In this document: piece after piece, positions 1 through 7,998 of the stretch
Position numbering within the stretch: position 1 is the first letter of the stretch
How the letters are laid out: every line of letters begins with the position of its first letter
NCBI RefSeq assembly: GCF_000019525.1
Contig: NC_010506.1
Coordinates: 3,782,001 to 3,846,000, forward strand
Direction of reading: 5' to 3'
DNA length: 64,000 nt
From: Shewanella woodyi ATCC 51908
GTDB lineage: Bacteria > Pseudomonadota > Gammaproteobacteria > Enterobacterales > Shewanellaceae
Position numbers and translations under genes: made by a program
The notes under the pieces: generated by a model
What the model saw: only the letters and a program-made list of their open reading frames with translations
The model's database searches: none
Told to the model about the DNA's origin: nothing

Positions 1-861
1 TTTATCGGCAACTTTCCAGCTAAGCTGTTCCCCTCCTCGGCCAATGGGCAATTTTATCCCTAGCTTTTCAGCTCGGCGAAACAGCAGAGCAAGGTCAAAG
101 GTAACCACGGCCCAACCGATAATAATGTCGGGATCATAATCATTAAACCACTCGACCAAGGCGAGAATGAGTGCTCGTTCATCTTGTACCCACTCGACAT
201 AAGCTGCCGCCTTACTTTTCTCATCTGTCTCAGGCGTTGCACTCTGTGTTATAGCGCTTGCATCCCCGACCATAATGACTTTCTCATAGGGCTGCTCGCC
301 GCTCATCCCATATAAGCCCACTGAGTAAAGCTCTCCGTCGAAACTACACTCAAAATCCAATGAGATAGCATTAAGTGAGATATCCAGCTCAGCTTTACGA
401 GCACGCTCAGCCATAAAAACAGGTAAAGCATCAGTTGACGGGGTTGATATAAACTCACCGGAGAACTCAACATCCAGCGCAATAAACCGTTCAATGAGGT
501 ATCGATGTTCAGGACGAACATCAGATTCATAAAGTGGGATCCCAAGATCAACACCAGCTCGGGTCAAATTCCGATAGTTTTGCCGTGATTGACAATAAAG
601 TGCTGTCACACTCTGGGATTCAAAGTTCTGAAGAGTCAGCGCCTTGGTTCTCACATAACCTAAGCCTGGCGAAGAGAGCAACTTATCAACGCTAGAGGTT
701 GCACAGAAACAGAGAAACTCAGCATTCGGCACCTTCACTAACACAGGCCCCTGTGCTGTTTTAATATAATAATGCAGACAAAGAGCGCCCGATTGTTGCA
801 CCAGATGCCGTGATAGCACTCTGCCTTTAACACTCGCTGGGAGGGACTCTTCTCTACTCAT
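1..861 (-). CDS. polB: DNA polymerase II, N-terminal 287 codons (cut by window edge)
   Basis: This is the family B DNA polymerase used for SOS-induced repair and replication restart. I read it from the minus strand starting at an ATG at 861. The 287 codons in the window contain the N-terminal domain and the 3'-5' exonuclease: an Exo I motif LDFECS near residue 180 and an Exo II-like stretch NDYDPDIIIGWAVVTFDL near residue 260. The polymerase domain lies beyond position 1. It is divergent from dinG, and a perfect LexA box lies in the 82-109 bp between them. Both genes are SOS genes in E. coli. Identification rests on the motifs and on the neighbourhood. Confidence 0.9.
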   Translation of the reverse strand, partial: MSREESLPASVKGRVLSRHLVQQSGALCLHYYIKTAQGPVLVKVPNAEFLCFCATSSVDKLLSSPGLGYVRTKALTLQNFESQSVTALYCQSRQNYRNLTRAGVDLGIPLYESDVRPEHRYLIERFIALDVEFSGEFISTPSTDALPVFMAERARKAELDISLNAISLDFECSFDGELYSVGLYGMSGEQPYEKVIMVGDASAITQSATPETDEKSKAAAYVEWVQDERALILALVEWFNDYDPDIIIGWAVVTFDLALLFRRAEKLGIKLPIGRGGEQLSWKVADK

Positions 862-935
862 TACTTATACTCACTATGAAATTGATCTGTTTAGCTCAAT
901 TAATTGAAAATTGAGTAGGTAAGGCTAAGCAATCA

Positions 936-951
936 CTGTTATTATGTACAG
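936..951. promoter_or_regulatory. LexA (SOS) box between polB and dinG
   Basis: The sequence CTGTTATTATGTACAG fits the gammaproteobacterial LexA consensus CTGT-N8-ACAG without a mismatch. It sits between the divergent polB and dinG genes, both SOS-controlled in E. coli. It also covers the upstream ATG at 944, which argues that dinG starts further downstream. Binding by LexA is inferred. Confidence 0.85.
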
Positions 952-970
952 CTCTATTTCTCTTCTATGT

Positions 971-3049
971 ATGCGCATGCTAACTGCTGATGTAAAAACT
1001 CAAATTCGCACTATATATAAAGGTATCGCTGCGGCATTACCTAACTTTCGTTCCAGACGAGAGCAAAACTATATCGTCGCGGAGATCTCAAAAACACTGG
1101 CAGGCGAATACGATAAGCAGAGACGAATTATCGTGGTTGAAGCTGGTACCGGGATTGGTAAATCACTGGCCTACATATTAGGCTCTATTCCGCTGGCACT
1201 AGCCAGCAAAAAAAAGGTCTGTATCGCCACTGCCACCGTTGCACTGCAAGAGCAGTTGCTTCACAAAGATCTGCCCTTTTTTCTCGCGCAGTCTGAATTG
1301 GACTTTACCTTTGGCTTAGTCAAAGGTAGACAACGCTATGTCTGCCTCTCCAAATTACAGATGCTGATCGGCGCCGACGATGGCACTCAGATGGCCATGT
1401 GGCAAACTAAGCCCGACACTAGCCAAGTAGAACTACTGCAAACTCTGTTTAAACAATACCATGAAGGTAAATGGAATGGCGAACGCGATACCTTGCCAGA
1501 GCAGCTCCCCGATCACCTTTGGCAACAGATAGCTTGCGATAAACACAGCTGCCATAAACAGCTTGCCAGTCACCGGAACTGCCCTTTCCATAAGGCCCGT
1601 GAAGATATCGATACCTGGGATGTGCTCATCGCCAACCACAGCTTACTCTTTGCAGATCTTGAGCTTGGTGGTGGGGTTATCCTGCCAGATCCCGAAGAGC
1701 TCTACTATATTATCGACGAAGCCCATCACCTGCCAAAAGTTGCCAGAGACTTCTCCAGTGCCCAATCGACACTAAGAGGCGCTATTGACTGGTTAGAGAA
1801 GATAGATAAAACCAGCAGCAAACTGCAGACCCAGATAAAGAGTAACCATATCATCGCGCCAGTGCAGGCGATGCATGATCATATTACCGATCTCACAGGC
1901 ATGCTCAATCAAATTGCCCACTACTGCGACACTCAAACCGCGCGATTTGATAACCCAGAAAATCGTTTTCGTTTCGAACATGGAAAACTGCCCGATGGCT
2001 TACTGAGCCAAGCTGAGAATATCGCCAGCACTTCATCCAAAGCACTCAAGCAGTTTAATAAGATGCAAAACTTGCTGGCAGAAGCGATAAAAGATGGTGA
2101 GATAGCCAAACATCAAGCGGAGCAACTCCTCTCTGAAACAGGCTTCATGCTACAAAGGCTAGAGAATCTGCAAAAACTCTGGAAGATGATGGCAAAAGTC
2201 GACAATGCCAAAGGCGCGCCGATGGCCCGCTGGATTGAACTTATCACAGGAAAACAGCTAGATTATCTATTTAATGCCTCTCCTATCGAAGTCGGCTTTA
2301 TGCTAGAAAAGCTGCTATGGGATAAGGCTGCCGGCGTTGTTTTATGTAGTGCAACATTAAGAGCGCTAAACAACTTCGATCATTTTACCCGTCAAGTTGG
2401 ATTATCCATCAATGATGGAAGCCGCTTTCTTGCATTAGACTCACCATTTGATTTCGAGCAAAATGCCACCCTGTATCTGCCCAAGATGGACACAGAGCCA
2501 ACGGATGACAAATACACTGAAGAGCTCGCTAAGCAGATAATCACTCTCATCGATGGCGAGCAAGCAACCTTAGTCCTATTTGCCTCCTACTGGCAGATGG
2601 AAAAAGTCGCCGAACTGGTAGAGAGTAAAATTAAGACAGGCTTACAGATCCAAGGCACCGCCTCGAGACAAGAGATCTTAACCAAGCATAAGCAGCGATG
2701 TGACAACAACGAACCCAGCATCATTTTTGGCACAGGTAGCTTCTCTGAGGGATTAGATCTTCCAGGTGACTACCTGACCAACTTGATTATTACTAAGCTT
2801 CCCTTCGCTGTACCGACTTCGCCGGTTGAGCAAGCCCACGCTGAATACATCAAGATAAAAGGGGGAAATCCATTCCTTCAGTTAACTATTCCAGATGCAT
2901 CACGCAAATTGATACAAAGCTGTGGTAGATTACTACGTAAAGAGCAAGATTATGGACGAATCACCATTTTAGATAGACGACTTGTAAGTAAACGATACGG
3001 AAAATCATTACTCGACGCTCTCCCTCCCTTTCGCCGTGAAATAGAGTAG
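971..3049 (+). CDS. dinG: ATP-dependent DNA helicase DinG
   Basis: DinG is an XPD-like superfamily 2 helicase with an iron-sulfur cluster that unwinds D-loops, R-loops and G-quadruplexes. The protein shows Walker A EAGTGIGKS (about residues 57-65) and the Walker B box DEAHH. Four cysteines lie between them, one in RYVCLS and three in a cluster around ACDKHSCHKQ...NCPF, fitting the 4Fe-4S site. A C-terminal helicase motif with QSCGRLLR is present. The frame is open from an ATG at 944, but that codon lies inside the LexA box. I therefore prefer 971 or 977, giving about 690 residues. No clear ribosome binding site decides between them. Confidence 0.93.
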   Translation: MRMLTADVKTQIRTIYKGIAAALPNFRSRREQNYIVAEISKTLAGEYDKQRRIIVVEAGTGIGKSLAYILGSIPLALASKKKVCIATATVALQEQLLHKDLPFFLAQSELDFTFGLVKGRQRYVCLSKLQMLIGADDGTQMAMWQTKPDTSQVELLQTLFKQYHEGKWNGERDTLPEQLPDHLWQQIACDKHSCHKQLASHRNCPFHKAREDIDTWDVLIANHSLLFADLELGGGVILPDPEELYYIIDEAHHLPKVARDFSSAQSTLRGAIDWLEKIDKTSSKLQTQIKSNHIIAPVQAMHDHITDLTGMLNQIAHYCDTQTARFDNPENRFRFEHGKLPDGLLSQAENIASTSSKALKQFNKMQNLLAEAIKDGEIAKHQAEQLLSETGFMLQRLENLQKLWKMMAKVDNAKGAPMARWIELITGKQLDYLFNASPIEVGFMLEKLLWDKAAGVVLCSATLRALNNFDHFTRQVGLSINDGSRFLALDSPFDFEQNATLYLPKMDTEPTDDKYTEELAKQIITLIDGEQATLVLFASYWQMEKVAELVESKIKTGLQIQGTASRQEILTKHKQRCDNNEPSIIFGTGSFSEGLDLPGDYLTNLIITKLPFAVPTSPVEQAHAEYIKIKGGNPFLQLTIPDASRKLIQSCGRLLRKEQDYGRITILDRRLVSKRYGKSLLDALPPFRREIE

Positions 3050-3057
3050 GACAAACT

Positions 3058-3828
3058 TTGGAGCTACTCTTAGAGCCCAGCACATGGGCTATTCTTGCGG
3101 GTATTGGGTTAATAGCTGGGTTTATCGATGCCGTTGCCGGTGGTGGAGGCCTGCTCTCTATTCCAGCGCTACTGACCTTAGGGATCTCCCCCCATCTCGC
3201 ATTAGGCACCAATAAGCTGGCAGCCTGCTTTGGCTCATCCATGGCAGCGTTTACCTACTATAGGCAAAACCTTTTTTCGCCTACACTTTGGTATCAAACG
3301 TTTATCGCCACTTTTCTTGGCGCTGTCAGTGGCACCTTTCTGGTTTATTACATAGATAAAGAGTGGCTTGAGAAGGGCTTACCTCTCATTATTATCGCCA
3401 TCGCCATCTATACCTTGGTCAAACCCAATGCCATGGGATGTAAAGATTATGTCCCGCTTAAAAAGTCCGCTTCAGGCTTAAAGCAATGGCTACTGGCATT
3501 TCCTTTAGGCTTTTATGATGGTTTTGCAGGACCAGGGGCTGGCGCATTTTGGACAATCAGCAGCACCAACTATTATCGACAACCACTGCTTTATAGCTGT
3601 GGCCTTGCCAGAGCCATGACCTTTGTCAGTAACCTCACCTCATTAGCTATCTTTTTTATATTAGGGCAAGTTAACCTAATATTAGGCTTGTCTATGGGGA
3701 TATGTATGATGCTAGGCTCATTCATTGGAGCCCGCTCAGCGATAAAATTTGGTGTTCAATTCATCCGGCCTGTGTTTATTATTATCGTTCTTATTATCGC
3801 AGTAAAATTAGCTTGGAGTGCATGGTGA
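3058..3828 (+). CDS. yfcA: TSUP family (TauE/SafE, YfcA-like) membrane permease
   Basis: This 256-residue protein is predicted to have seven to eight membrane segments in two similar halves, typical of the TauE/SafE sulfite/organosulfonate exporter family. Each half has a glycine-rich entry: FIDAVAGGGGLLSIPALL near the N-terminus and GFYDGFAGPGAGAFW in the middle, which is the family signature. E. coli YfcA is the nearest type I can name; its substrate is not established. It starts with TTG at 3058, eight bases after the dinG stop, with AGG upstream. Its stop overlaps the priC start, so the three genes are probably co-transcribed. Confidence 0.85.
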   Translation: MELLLEPSTWAILAGIGLIAGFIDAVAGGGGLLSIPALLTLGISPHLALGTNKLAACFGSSMAAFTYYRQNLFSPTLWYQTFIATFLGAVSGTFLVYYIDKEWLEKGLPLIIIAIAIYTLVKPNAMGCKDYVPLKKSASGLKQWLLAFPLGFYDGFAGPGAGAFWTISSTNYYRQPLLYSCGLARAMTFVSNLTSLAIFFILGQVNLILGLSMGICMMLGSFIGARSAIKFGVQFIRPVFIIIVLIIAVKLAWSAW

Positions 3829-4499
3829 CAACAAGTGAACTACTCAAACGTCTAAGAGCTCAACATAAACAGTTGGAGCAAGAGGTGTTGCAGCACGACG
3901 CCAAGCTCCCCAAGGGGCAGAGACGATTACTGCAAGATACTGAACGCTTTAACGATAGCTTATTTATCCAGACCGGTGCCGAGCTTAAGCCCTGTATCGA
4001 TCAGATCAGTAAAAGCATTGAGCAACTTGAGAAATTGATCAAAGGAAAAATATCCGCCAACACCATTCTGTTAAGTTGTGAACGTATTCAAGACCGATTT
4101 ACCGCCGTTAAACGAGCCTTAGCCACCACCTCTTTGGATGTAAAATCTGCAGAGCATCAAAAACAGATGCGCATAGCAAAAGCTCAACAAAGGCGACGCA
4201 AGTCACACAGTAATAGCGGCTTCGACTGGATAGCAGCAGGCGTGATGCAAAACAGCCATCAACTCTATGAGGAGCTCAACAAGCATCTGAACTGGGTCAA
4301 GGCGTTTGAGCAAAAGATTCAAAATTTGCAATCAGAACTCGAATACTGTCATAGTGCTGACAAAATTAAGAAGCAGAATGAGATCCTTCTTGTCCATCGA
4401 CGTTTAGGTAAATGTCGACAGGCTATTAGTTACATTGAAGAACGTATCCAGGCGTTTGAACGCCCACACACGCATACATATAGAAGTTTTAAACGTTAA
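3822..4499 (+). CDS. priC: Primosomal replication protein N'' (PriC)
   Basis: PriC loads DnaB at stalled forks that lack a leading strand. The 225-residue protein is rich in helix-forming, charged residues. It aligns by eye with E. coli PriC over two blocks: RFNDSLFIQTGAELKPCIDQ against the FDRHLFQTRATTLQACLDE-type block, and HRRLGKCRQAISYIEERI against the C-terminal RLARCRHALEKIENRL-type block. The ATG at 3822 is chosen because it forms an ATGGTGA overlap with the yfcA stop; the frame stays open 120 bases further upstream inside yfcA. A basic stretch (QQRRRKS) may contact DNA or SSB. It is longer than E. coli PriC (about 175 residues). Confidence 0.8.
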   Translation: MVTTSELLKRLRAQHKQLEQEVLQHDAKLPKGQRRLLQDTERFNDSLFIQTGAELKPCIDQISKSIEQLEKLIKGKISANTILLSCERIQDRFTAVKRALATTSLDVKSAEHQKQMRIAKAQQRRRKSHSNSGFDWIAAGVMQNSHQLYEELNKHLNWVKAFEQKIQNLQSELEYCHSADKIKKQNEILLVHRRLGKCRQAISYIEERIQAFERPHTHTYRSFKR

Positions 4500-4508
4500 G
4501 GAGCTACA

Positions 4509-5183
4509 ATGAAATCTGTTATGCCAATCACCGCCATCATCGCTCTGCTTGGTTCCTCCTCGGCTCTGGCTGCTAATCTCAATATTCCCATGGCATTTGA
4601 ATACCTTGCAGTCGATGGGCAAAAAATAGAGTCGAGCCTATTTAATCATAAGTCAGATATCGAGCTTAACAATGGCCCCCATAAAATTGCCATCCGTTAC
4701 CATGACATGGTGCAAGATGATTTCAGTGACGGTGAAAGCTTTATTAAATCATCTCCCTTCATTGTCACATTAACCGTAGATGGCGATCACCAGTACAGCT
4801 TACAAGCCTCCGACGGTGAAGTGGTTAAAAATCCTCAAAAATTCGCTAAATCACCCAGTGTTGTGATCACCCGAGCCGATTCAGGTACCGTCGATTACCA
4901 AGTCAAGCAGACAAACTTCACCGAAGACTCATTTGTAAATAGCATCTTTGGTGGCGGTAACGGCCAAGATATCTCTAACGTTGCCAGTGCTGCAACAGGT
5001 GGTGTAGTGGCAACCTCTTCCACCATCACAGCCCCTGTGAGCAAGCCGGCTCCAATTGATGCCGTAACCGGCGAGAAGGTTAATGATGCTGAACATGCAG
5101 AGCAGATGCTGCAATATTGGTGGTTACATGCCGATCAAAAAACCAGAAAAGAGTTTATGAGCTGGGCCATTAAACAGCTGTAA
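4509..5183 (+). CDS. Secreted DUF2057 (YccT-like) protein
   Basis: A signal peptide (residues 1-21, ending SSSALA) is followed by a DUF2057-type domain: [17 protein letters not shown], then [16 protein letters not shown] and a C-terminal region ending in [22 protein letters not shown]. Proteins of this family (E. coli YccT/CsgI) are periplasmic; CsgI has been linked to inhibition of curli assembly. No curli genes are visible here, so that role should not be assumed. The start has GGAG seven bases upstream. It is ten bases downstream of priC and followed by a terminator. Confidence 0.75.
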   Translation: MKSVMPITAIIALLGSSSALAANLNIPMAFEYLAVDGQKIESSLFNHKSDIELNNGPHKIAIRYHDMVQDDFSDGESFIKSSPFIVTLTVDGDHQYSLQASDGEVVKNPQKFAKSPSVVITRADSGTVDYQVKQTNFTEDSFVNSIFGGGNGQDISNVASAATGGVVATSSTITAPVSKPAPIDAVTGEKVNDAEHAEQMLQYWWLHADQKTRKEFMSWAIKQL

Positions 5184-5210
5184 GCCAAATGCAAAAGCAT
5201 CACACCTCAA

Positions 5211-5239
5211 ATGCCGGCAATTTAGCCGGCATTTTCCTT
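5211..5239 (+). terminator. Intrinsic terminator after the DUF2057 gene
   Basis: The stem ATGCCGGC / GCCGGCAT closes a short AATTTA loop and is followed by TTTTCCTTT. It lies 28 bases after the stop codon and ends the dinG-yfcA-priC-DUF2057 run. Confidence 0.8.
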
Positions 5240-5471
5240 TGCTAAAACCCACATCAGAAGCTAAAACGCCTAACACAGCCACTATCTCATCTATAAGTAG
5301 ATTGTTTATCCCTAAGTGAGGGGAAATAATGCCAATCAGGCACTAGAATTATGATTGAGGTATCGTGCATATTTCTTATTGCTGAAAAGTCATTTTGGTA
5401 GCACACTAAATTCTGACAAGGTGTCACCCCATCAGAAGCAGCAATGGATAACCAAAATCAGGGAGCATACT

Positions 5472-5741
5472 ATGCAACTAGAGGTTCGAAACTATTACGA
5501 AGTGTTGTTAATGGAACTCTTATCGGATGAAGGATTGATCGATGAATTGCCTGAGGAATACTTAGCAGATCTCTGCTGTGTCACCCTCAATCAACTTCCT
5601 GTTAGATACATTCGCCACTTAGTTGATACCCACTTTTTTGAAGATTATGCCGAACTTGAGCAGATGAAATCAGAGATCCAAACAGCATTAGAGAAATCCC
5701 GCGCCTTTCTCAAATCTAAATTGAAGCAAGATGAGGATTAG
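5472..5741 (+). CDS. ComFB-like protein (late competence development domain)
   Basis: This 89-residue protein starts MQLEVRNYYEVLLMELL and contains ADLCCVTLNQLPVRYIRHLVD, the conserved core of the ComFB domain (name from the Bacillus comF operon). ComFB-domain proteins have been reported to bind cyclic di-GMP in some bacteria; I only infer that this may apply here. The frame is open back to 5355, but an AGGGAG sequence six bases before the ATG at 5472 and the domain start support 5472. Two adjacent cysteines remain from the cysteine pairs of the Bacillus protein. It stands alone between two terminators. Confidence 0.75.
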   Translation: MQLEVRNYYEVLLMELLSDEGLIDELPEEYLADLCCVTLNQLPVRYIRHLVDTHFFEDYAELEQMKSEIQTALEKSRAFLKSKLKQDED

Positions 5742-5778
5742 TCCTCCCAACTATCCCATCAAGATGATTCAAAAAATC

Positions 5779-5825
5779 AGCCCAATGACTATCAGTAAAG
5801 TGATAACAGTGGGCTTTTTTTCGCT
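5779..5825 (+). terminator. Intrinsic terminator after the ComFB-like gene
   Basis: An outer stem AGCCCA / TGGGCT with an inner TATCA / TGATA pairing is followed by seven T residues. Confidence 0.75.
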
Positions 5826-5975
5826 CATGATCTGAGTATGGCGAGCGACTCCGCTTTGTACATCAGCTTCTGTATACATCAAAGTTAGCTAGCCTTCAAA
5901 TGAAGGCTGATTACATTTCTTGATTAATATTCAGTTGTTTTGTTATTTGGTCGTCTGTTTGAAGGTCGTACCTTT

Positions 5976-6117
5976 ATTGTTATCTATCGCCTCCGGCTGG
6001 GAGTATGCAGATACTTCTGCGAGACGCTGTGCATATATCCATATACGCTCTACGACTTCATCCTTGAAGTCGAAGCTCGCAGCCGCATCTACACCTGTTT
6101 ATTTGTCTCTTCGATTT
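5976..6117 (-). repeat. Structured GGA-hairpin repeat, copy A (inverted partner at 8181-8321)
   Basis: Read on the minus strand, it has an outer stem CTGCGAG / CTCGCAG (6017-6082). This encloses hairpin 1 (6053-6072, CGACTTCA / TGAAGTCG, loop AGGA) and hairpin 2 (6029-6048, loop region ATGGAT). A third hairpin AGTAT-CTGC-ATACT (6002-6015) and the tail AGCCGGAGGCGATAGAT follow. Copy B on the plus strand shares the flanking ATCGAAGAGA, GCGGCTG, the CTT and TAGAG linkers, CAGAAGT and the tail AGCCGCAGGCTATAGAT. The stem sequences differ between copies but stay paired. Confidence 0.75.
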
Positions 6118-6476
6118 AGCTGTATTAGGTAAGGCTTTGTAAATCATTTTTGTCCCTTTGTGTTACCTCAAATAATTTGTACTTTGTAGCACTGACCTCT
6201 TTGTAATGCTTCGTCTAATTAGTTGAAAAAATTATGATTTATCTTTATCAACAACAGCTTAGTTAAGCGGTATTTGACCGTATTACGGAAAGTAGAGCAT
6301 GAACACATTGACCTTGCGAGGTCAGACTAAGGTCCATGAACAATGGCTGATGTACTACTTAGCCCATAATACAAAGCAAGATCCAATAAGACAGAAACTT
6401 TTGCCATAGAAACCTCGCTCCTGTCATTGTATGGTATTAAAAATTAATCAAAAACGAGTAACTGTAAAGGCTCGTT

Positions 6477-6818
6477 ATGAGAGCTAGTATGGACAGAGTC
6501 ATTGGCGGTGATGTAATCAACATCGAAGCTCCACAAGATAGGCAATATCTGAAATTCGTTGTTCGTGTTTCTTCTTGCGATTTTGACTCAATTAATGTTC
6601 GATTTTACAACTCGAACGGTTCAGCCATTAAGATCGACTTTTCTGAATTAAGAATTGGATTGGTTTGGAACTCAGAAACTGATGTGACGACTTTGGGTGA
6701 GTTCGAAGAAGTAAATAAATTTGAAGAAGGTTTTGTAATATTGGGCGATTTTGGCACTATCTATGTGTACTGTGATCAATGCTCGCCCAGTTTAAATACT
6801 CTCATAACAAGCTGCTGA
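6477..6818 (+). CDS. Hypothetical protein, 113 residues
   Basis: I do not recognise this protein. It is soluble-looking and acidic, with alternating hydrophobic and polar residues suggesting a beta-rich fold (VINIEAPQDRQYLKFVVRVSSCDF, VILGDFGTIYVYCDQC), and five cysteines, three near the C-terminus. No signal peptide or membrane segment is visible. An alternative start is the ATG at 6489, preceded by GAGAG. It lies in an AT-rich accessory patch between two inverted structured repeats, with no partner in an operon. Codon use looks plausible for a gene, but a chance open frame cannot be excluded. Confidence 0.45.
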   Translation: MRASMDRVIGGDVINIEAPQDRQYLKFVVRVSSCDFDSINVRFYNSNGSAIKIDFSELRIGLVWNSETDVTTLGEFEEVNKFEEGFVILGDFGTIYVYCDQCSPSLNTLITSC

Positions 6819-7242
6819 ATTCAGATTCACCAATGCTGTCATGCAATTTGCTGAGCAACAAAGTAACTAAGACATCCATAATAATTTTTGCACAGCGAGG
6901 TTGAATATGGGTTGAACTTCACATCATCTATCTCGACTCAAATATCCACAGATTTTGCATAAGCAGTGCTATCACGGGTTAAGGATGATTTATAGGAAAC
7001 TAGCGCCTTGCTTGGTATCGACATAACAAACTTCTCTCTTCAGCCTTAACTAAAGACTAGTAGAGGAGGTTTGCATCCACAATTGTGGGGTCTTAGTTAT
7101 TTTTAGGAAGGGAGAACACCTGAGAGTGCTATAGATAAAAATTTTGAACCTCTATTACTTATTGTCCTTTGTTATTTATTATCAAAGAATTATTAATAAC
7201 TTATATGCTAGCATTGCCAAAATTTATTATGTAGGTGGATGA
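6819..7242. other. 424-bp AT-rich intergenic stretch
   Basis: No open frame of note, RNA gene or repeat is recognised. The last 100 bases (7140-7242) are very AT-rich and probably hold the promoter of the next gene. The ribosome binding site AGGTGG lies just before the ATG at 7243. Confidence 0.5.
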
Positions 7243-7998
7243 ATGCCTGTGACAGGAACTGAACCAGAGTTAACAAAAGTTGCAATAGAAACAGTACAAG
7301 CTGTATGCAGCTGGAAGCCTGAGCACTATGTTGAGATAATAAAAGAAATTGCTTGGCCTGTAGTTGTCCTTGTTATTAGCCTTAGATACAAAGCCCTCAT
7401 CGTAACAAGAGTTAAAGCGCTCTTCGAAAACTTACAGCTAGGAAAACTCACATTAGGTACAAGTGGTTTAAGCACTGAATGGCAGTCTAATGATAAACAA
7501 AAACCACCACTAACTAATAACAAGATAGAAGGCGACCTCAAAAGTCTAAGCCAGATAAAACTTTACCAAGAGCAAAATGACTCAGAATACATTCAAGATG
7601 CAATATTGTTTGTAGAAAAGCAGCTAGACTATCTGAACGTACCATTAGAAGAACAGATTAAATTACTATCCGCTGAATACAGCATACTAGCAGCGACAAA
7701 CAGATATGTAATGATTAACAACGCTATTTATAAAAGCCAATACAACCTCTTAGTTAACTTATCTCTATCGACCGAAGCAGTAACCTATCAAAATTTGGAA
7801 ATCTTTTTTAATGCTTTAAAAGCTGATAATCCAGAACATTACGAGAAAACGGATACGCAACTATATCTAAGATTCCTCATTGACTGGAACTTAATAAAAG
7901 TTGAAAACAGTTTGTATTCATTAACATTATTTGGATTTTCTTACATAAAGTACATGAAAAAGAATGAAAATATTACTCACTCTTTCCGTAATGTCTAA
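7243..7998 (+). CDS. Hypothetical membrane-anchored protein, 251 residues
   Basis: I do not recognise the family. Residues about 30-48 (EIIKEIAWPVVVLVISLRY) form one likely membrane segment. A basic linker and a low-complexity charged region follow (to about residue 100), then a mostly helical cytoplasmic part. The C-terminal stretch FLIDWNLIKVENSLYSLTLFGFSYIKYM has the spacing of a winged-helix wing, seen in DNA-binding and effector-associated domains; this is a guess from pattern. A strong AGGTGG precedes the ATG. AT content is higher than in the flanking core genes, suggesting acquisition by transfer. No partner genes are adjacent. Confidence 0.6.
   Translation: MPVTGTEPELTKVAIETVQAVCSWKPEHYVEIIKEIAWPVVVLVISLRYKALIVTRVKALFENLQLGKLTLGTSGLSTEWQSNDKQKPPLTNNKIEGDLKSLSQIKLYQEQNDSEYIQDAILFVEKQLDYLNVPLEEQIKLLSAEYSILAATNRYVMINNAIYKSQYNLLVNLSLSTEAVTYQNLEIFFNALKADNPEHYEKTDTQLYLRFLIDWNLIKVENSLYSLTLFGFSYIKYMKKNENITHSFRNV

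Larger units (their letters stand above)
5742..6476. other. 735-bp stretch without a supported gene
   Basis: The stretch holds a terminator (5779-5825) and structured repeat copy A (5976-6117, minus strand). From 6118 to 6476 the sequence is AT-rich and shows no gene I can support. A small dyad GACCT-TGCG-AGGTC lies near 6312, in sequence resembling nothing I recognise. Confidence 0.6.

Noticed and set aside
3702..3821. Longer start for priC
   Set aside because: The extra 40 codons lie inside yfcA in another frame; the ATGGTGA overlap at 3822 is the normal coupled start.
6280..6400. Possible integron attC-like site or intron around GACCTTGCGAGGTC
   Set aside because: No GTTRRRY core, no cassette array and no integrase or intron protein; only a short dyad.
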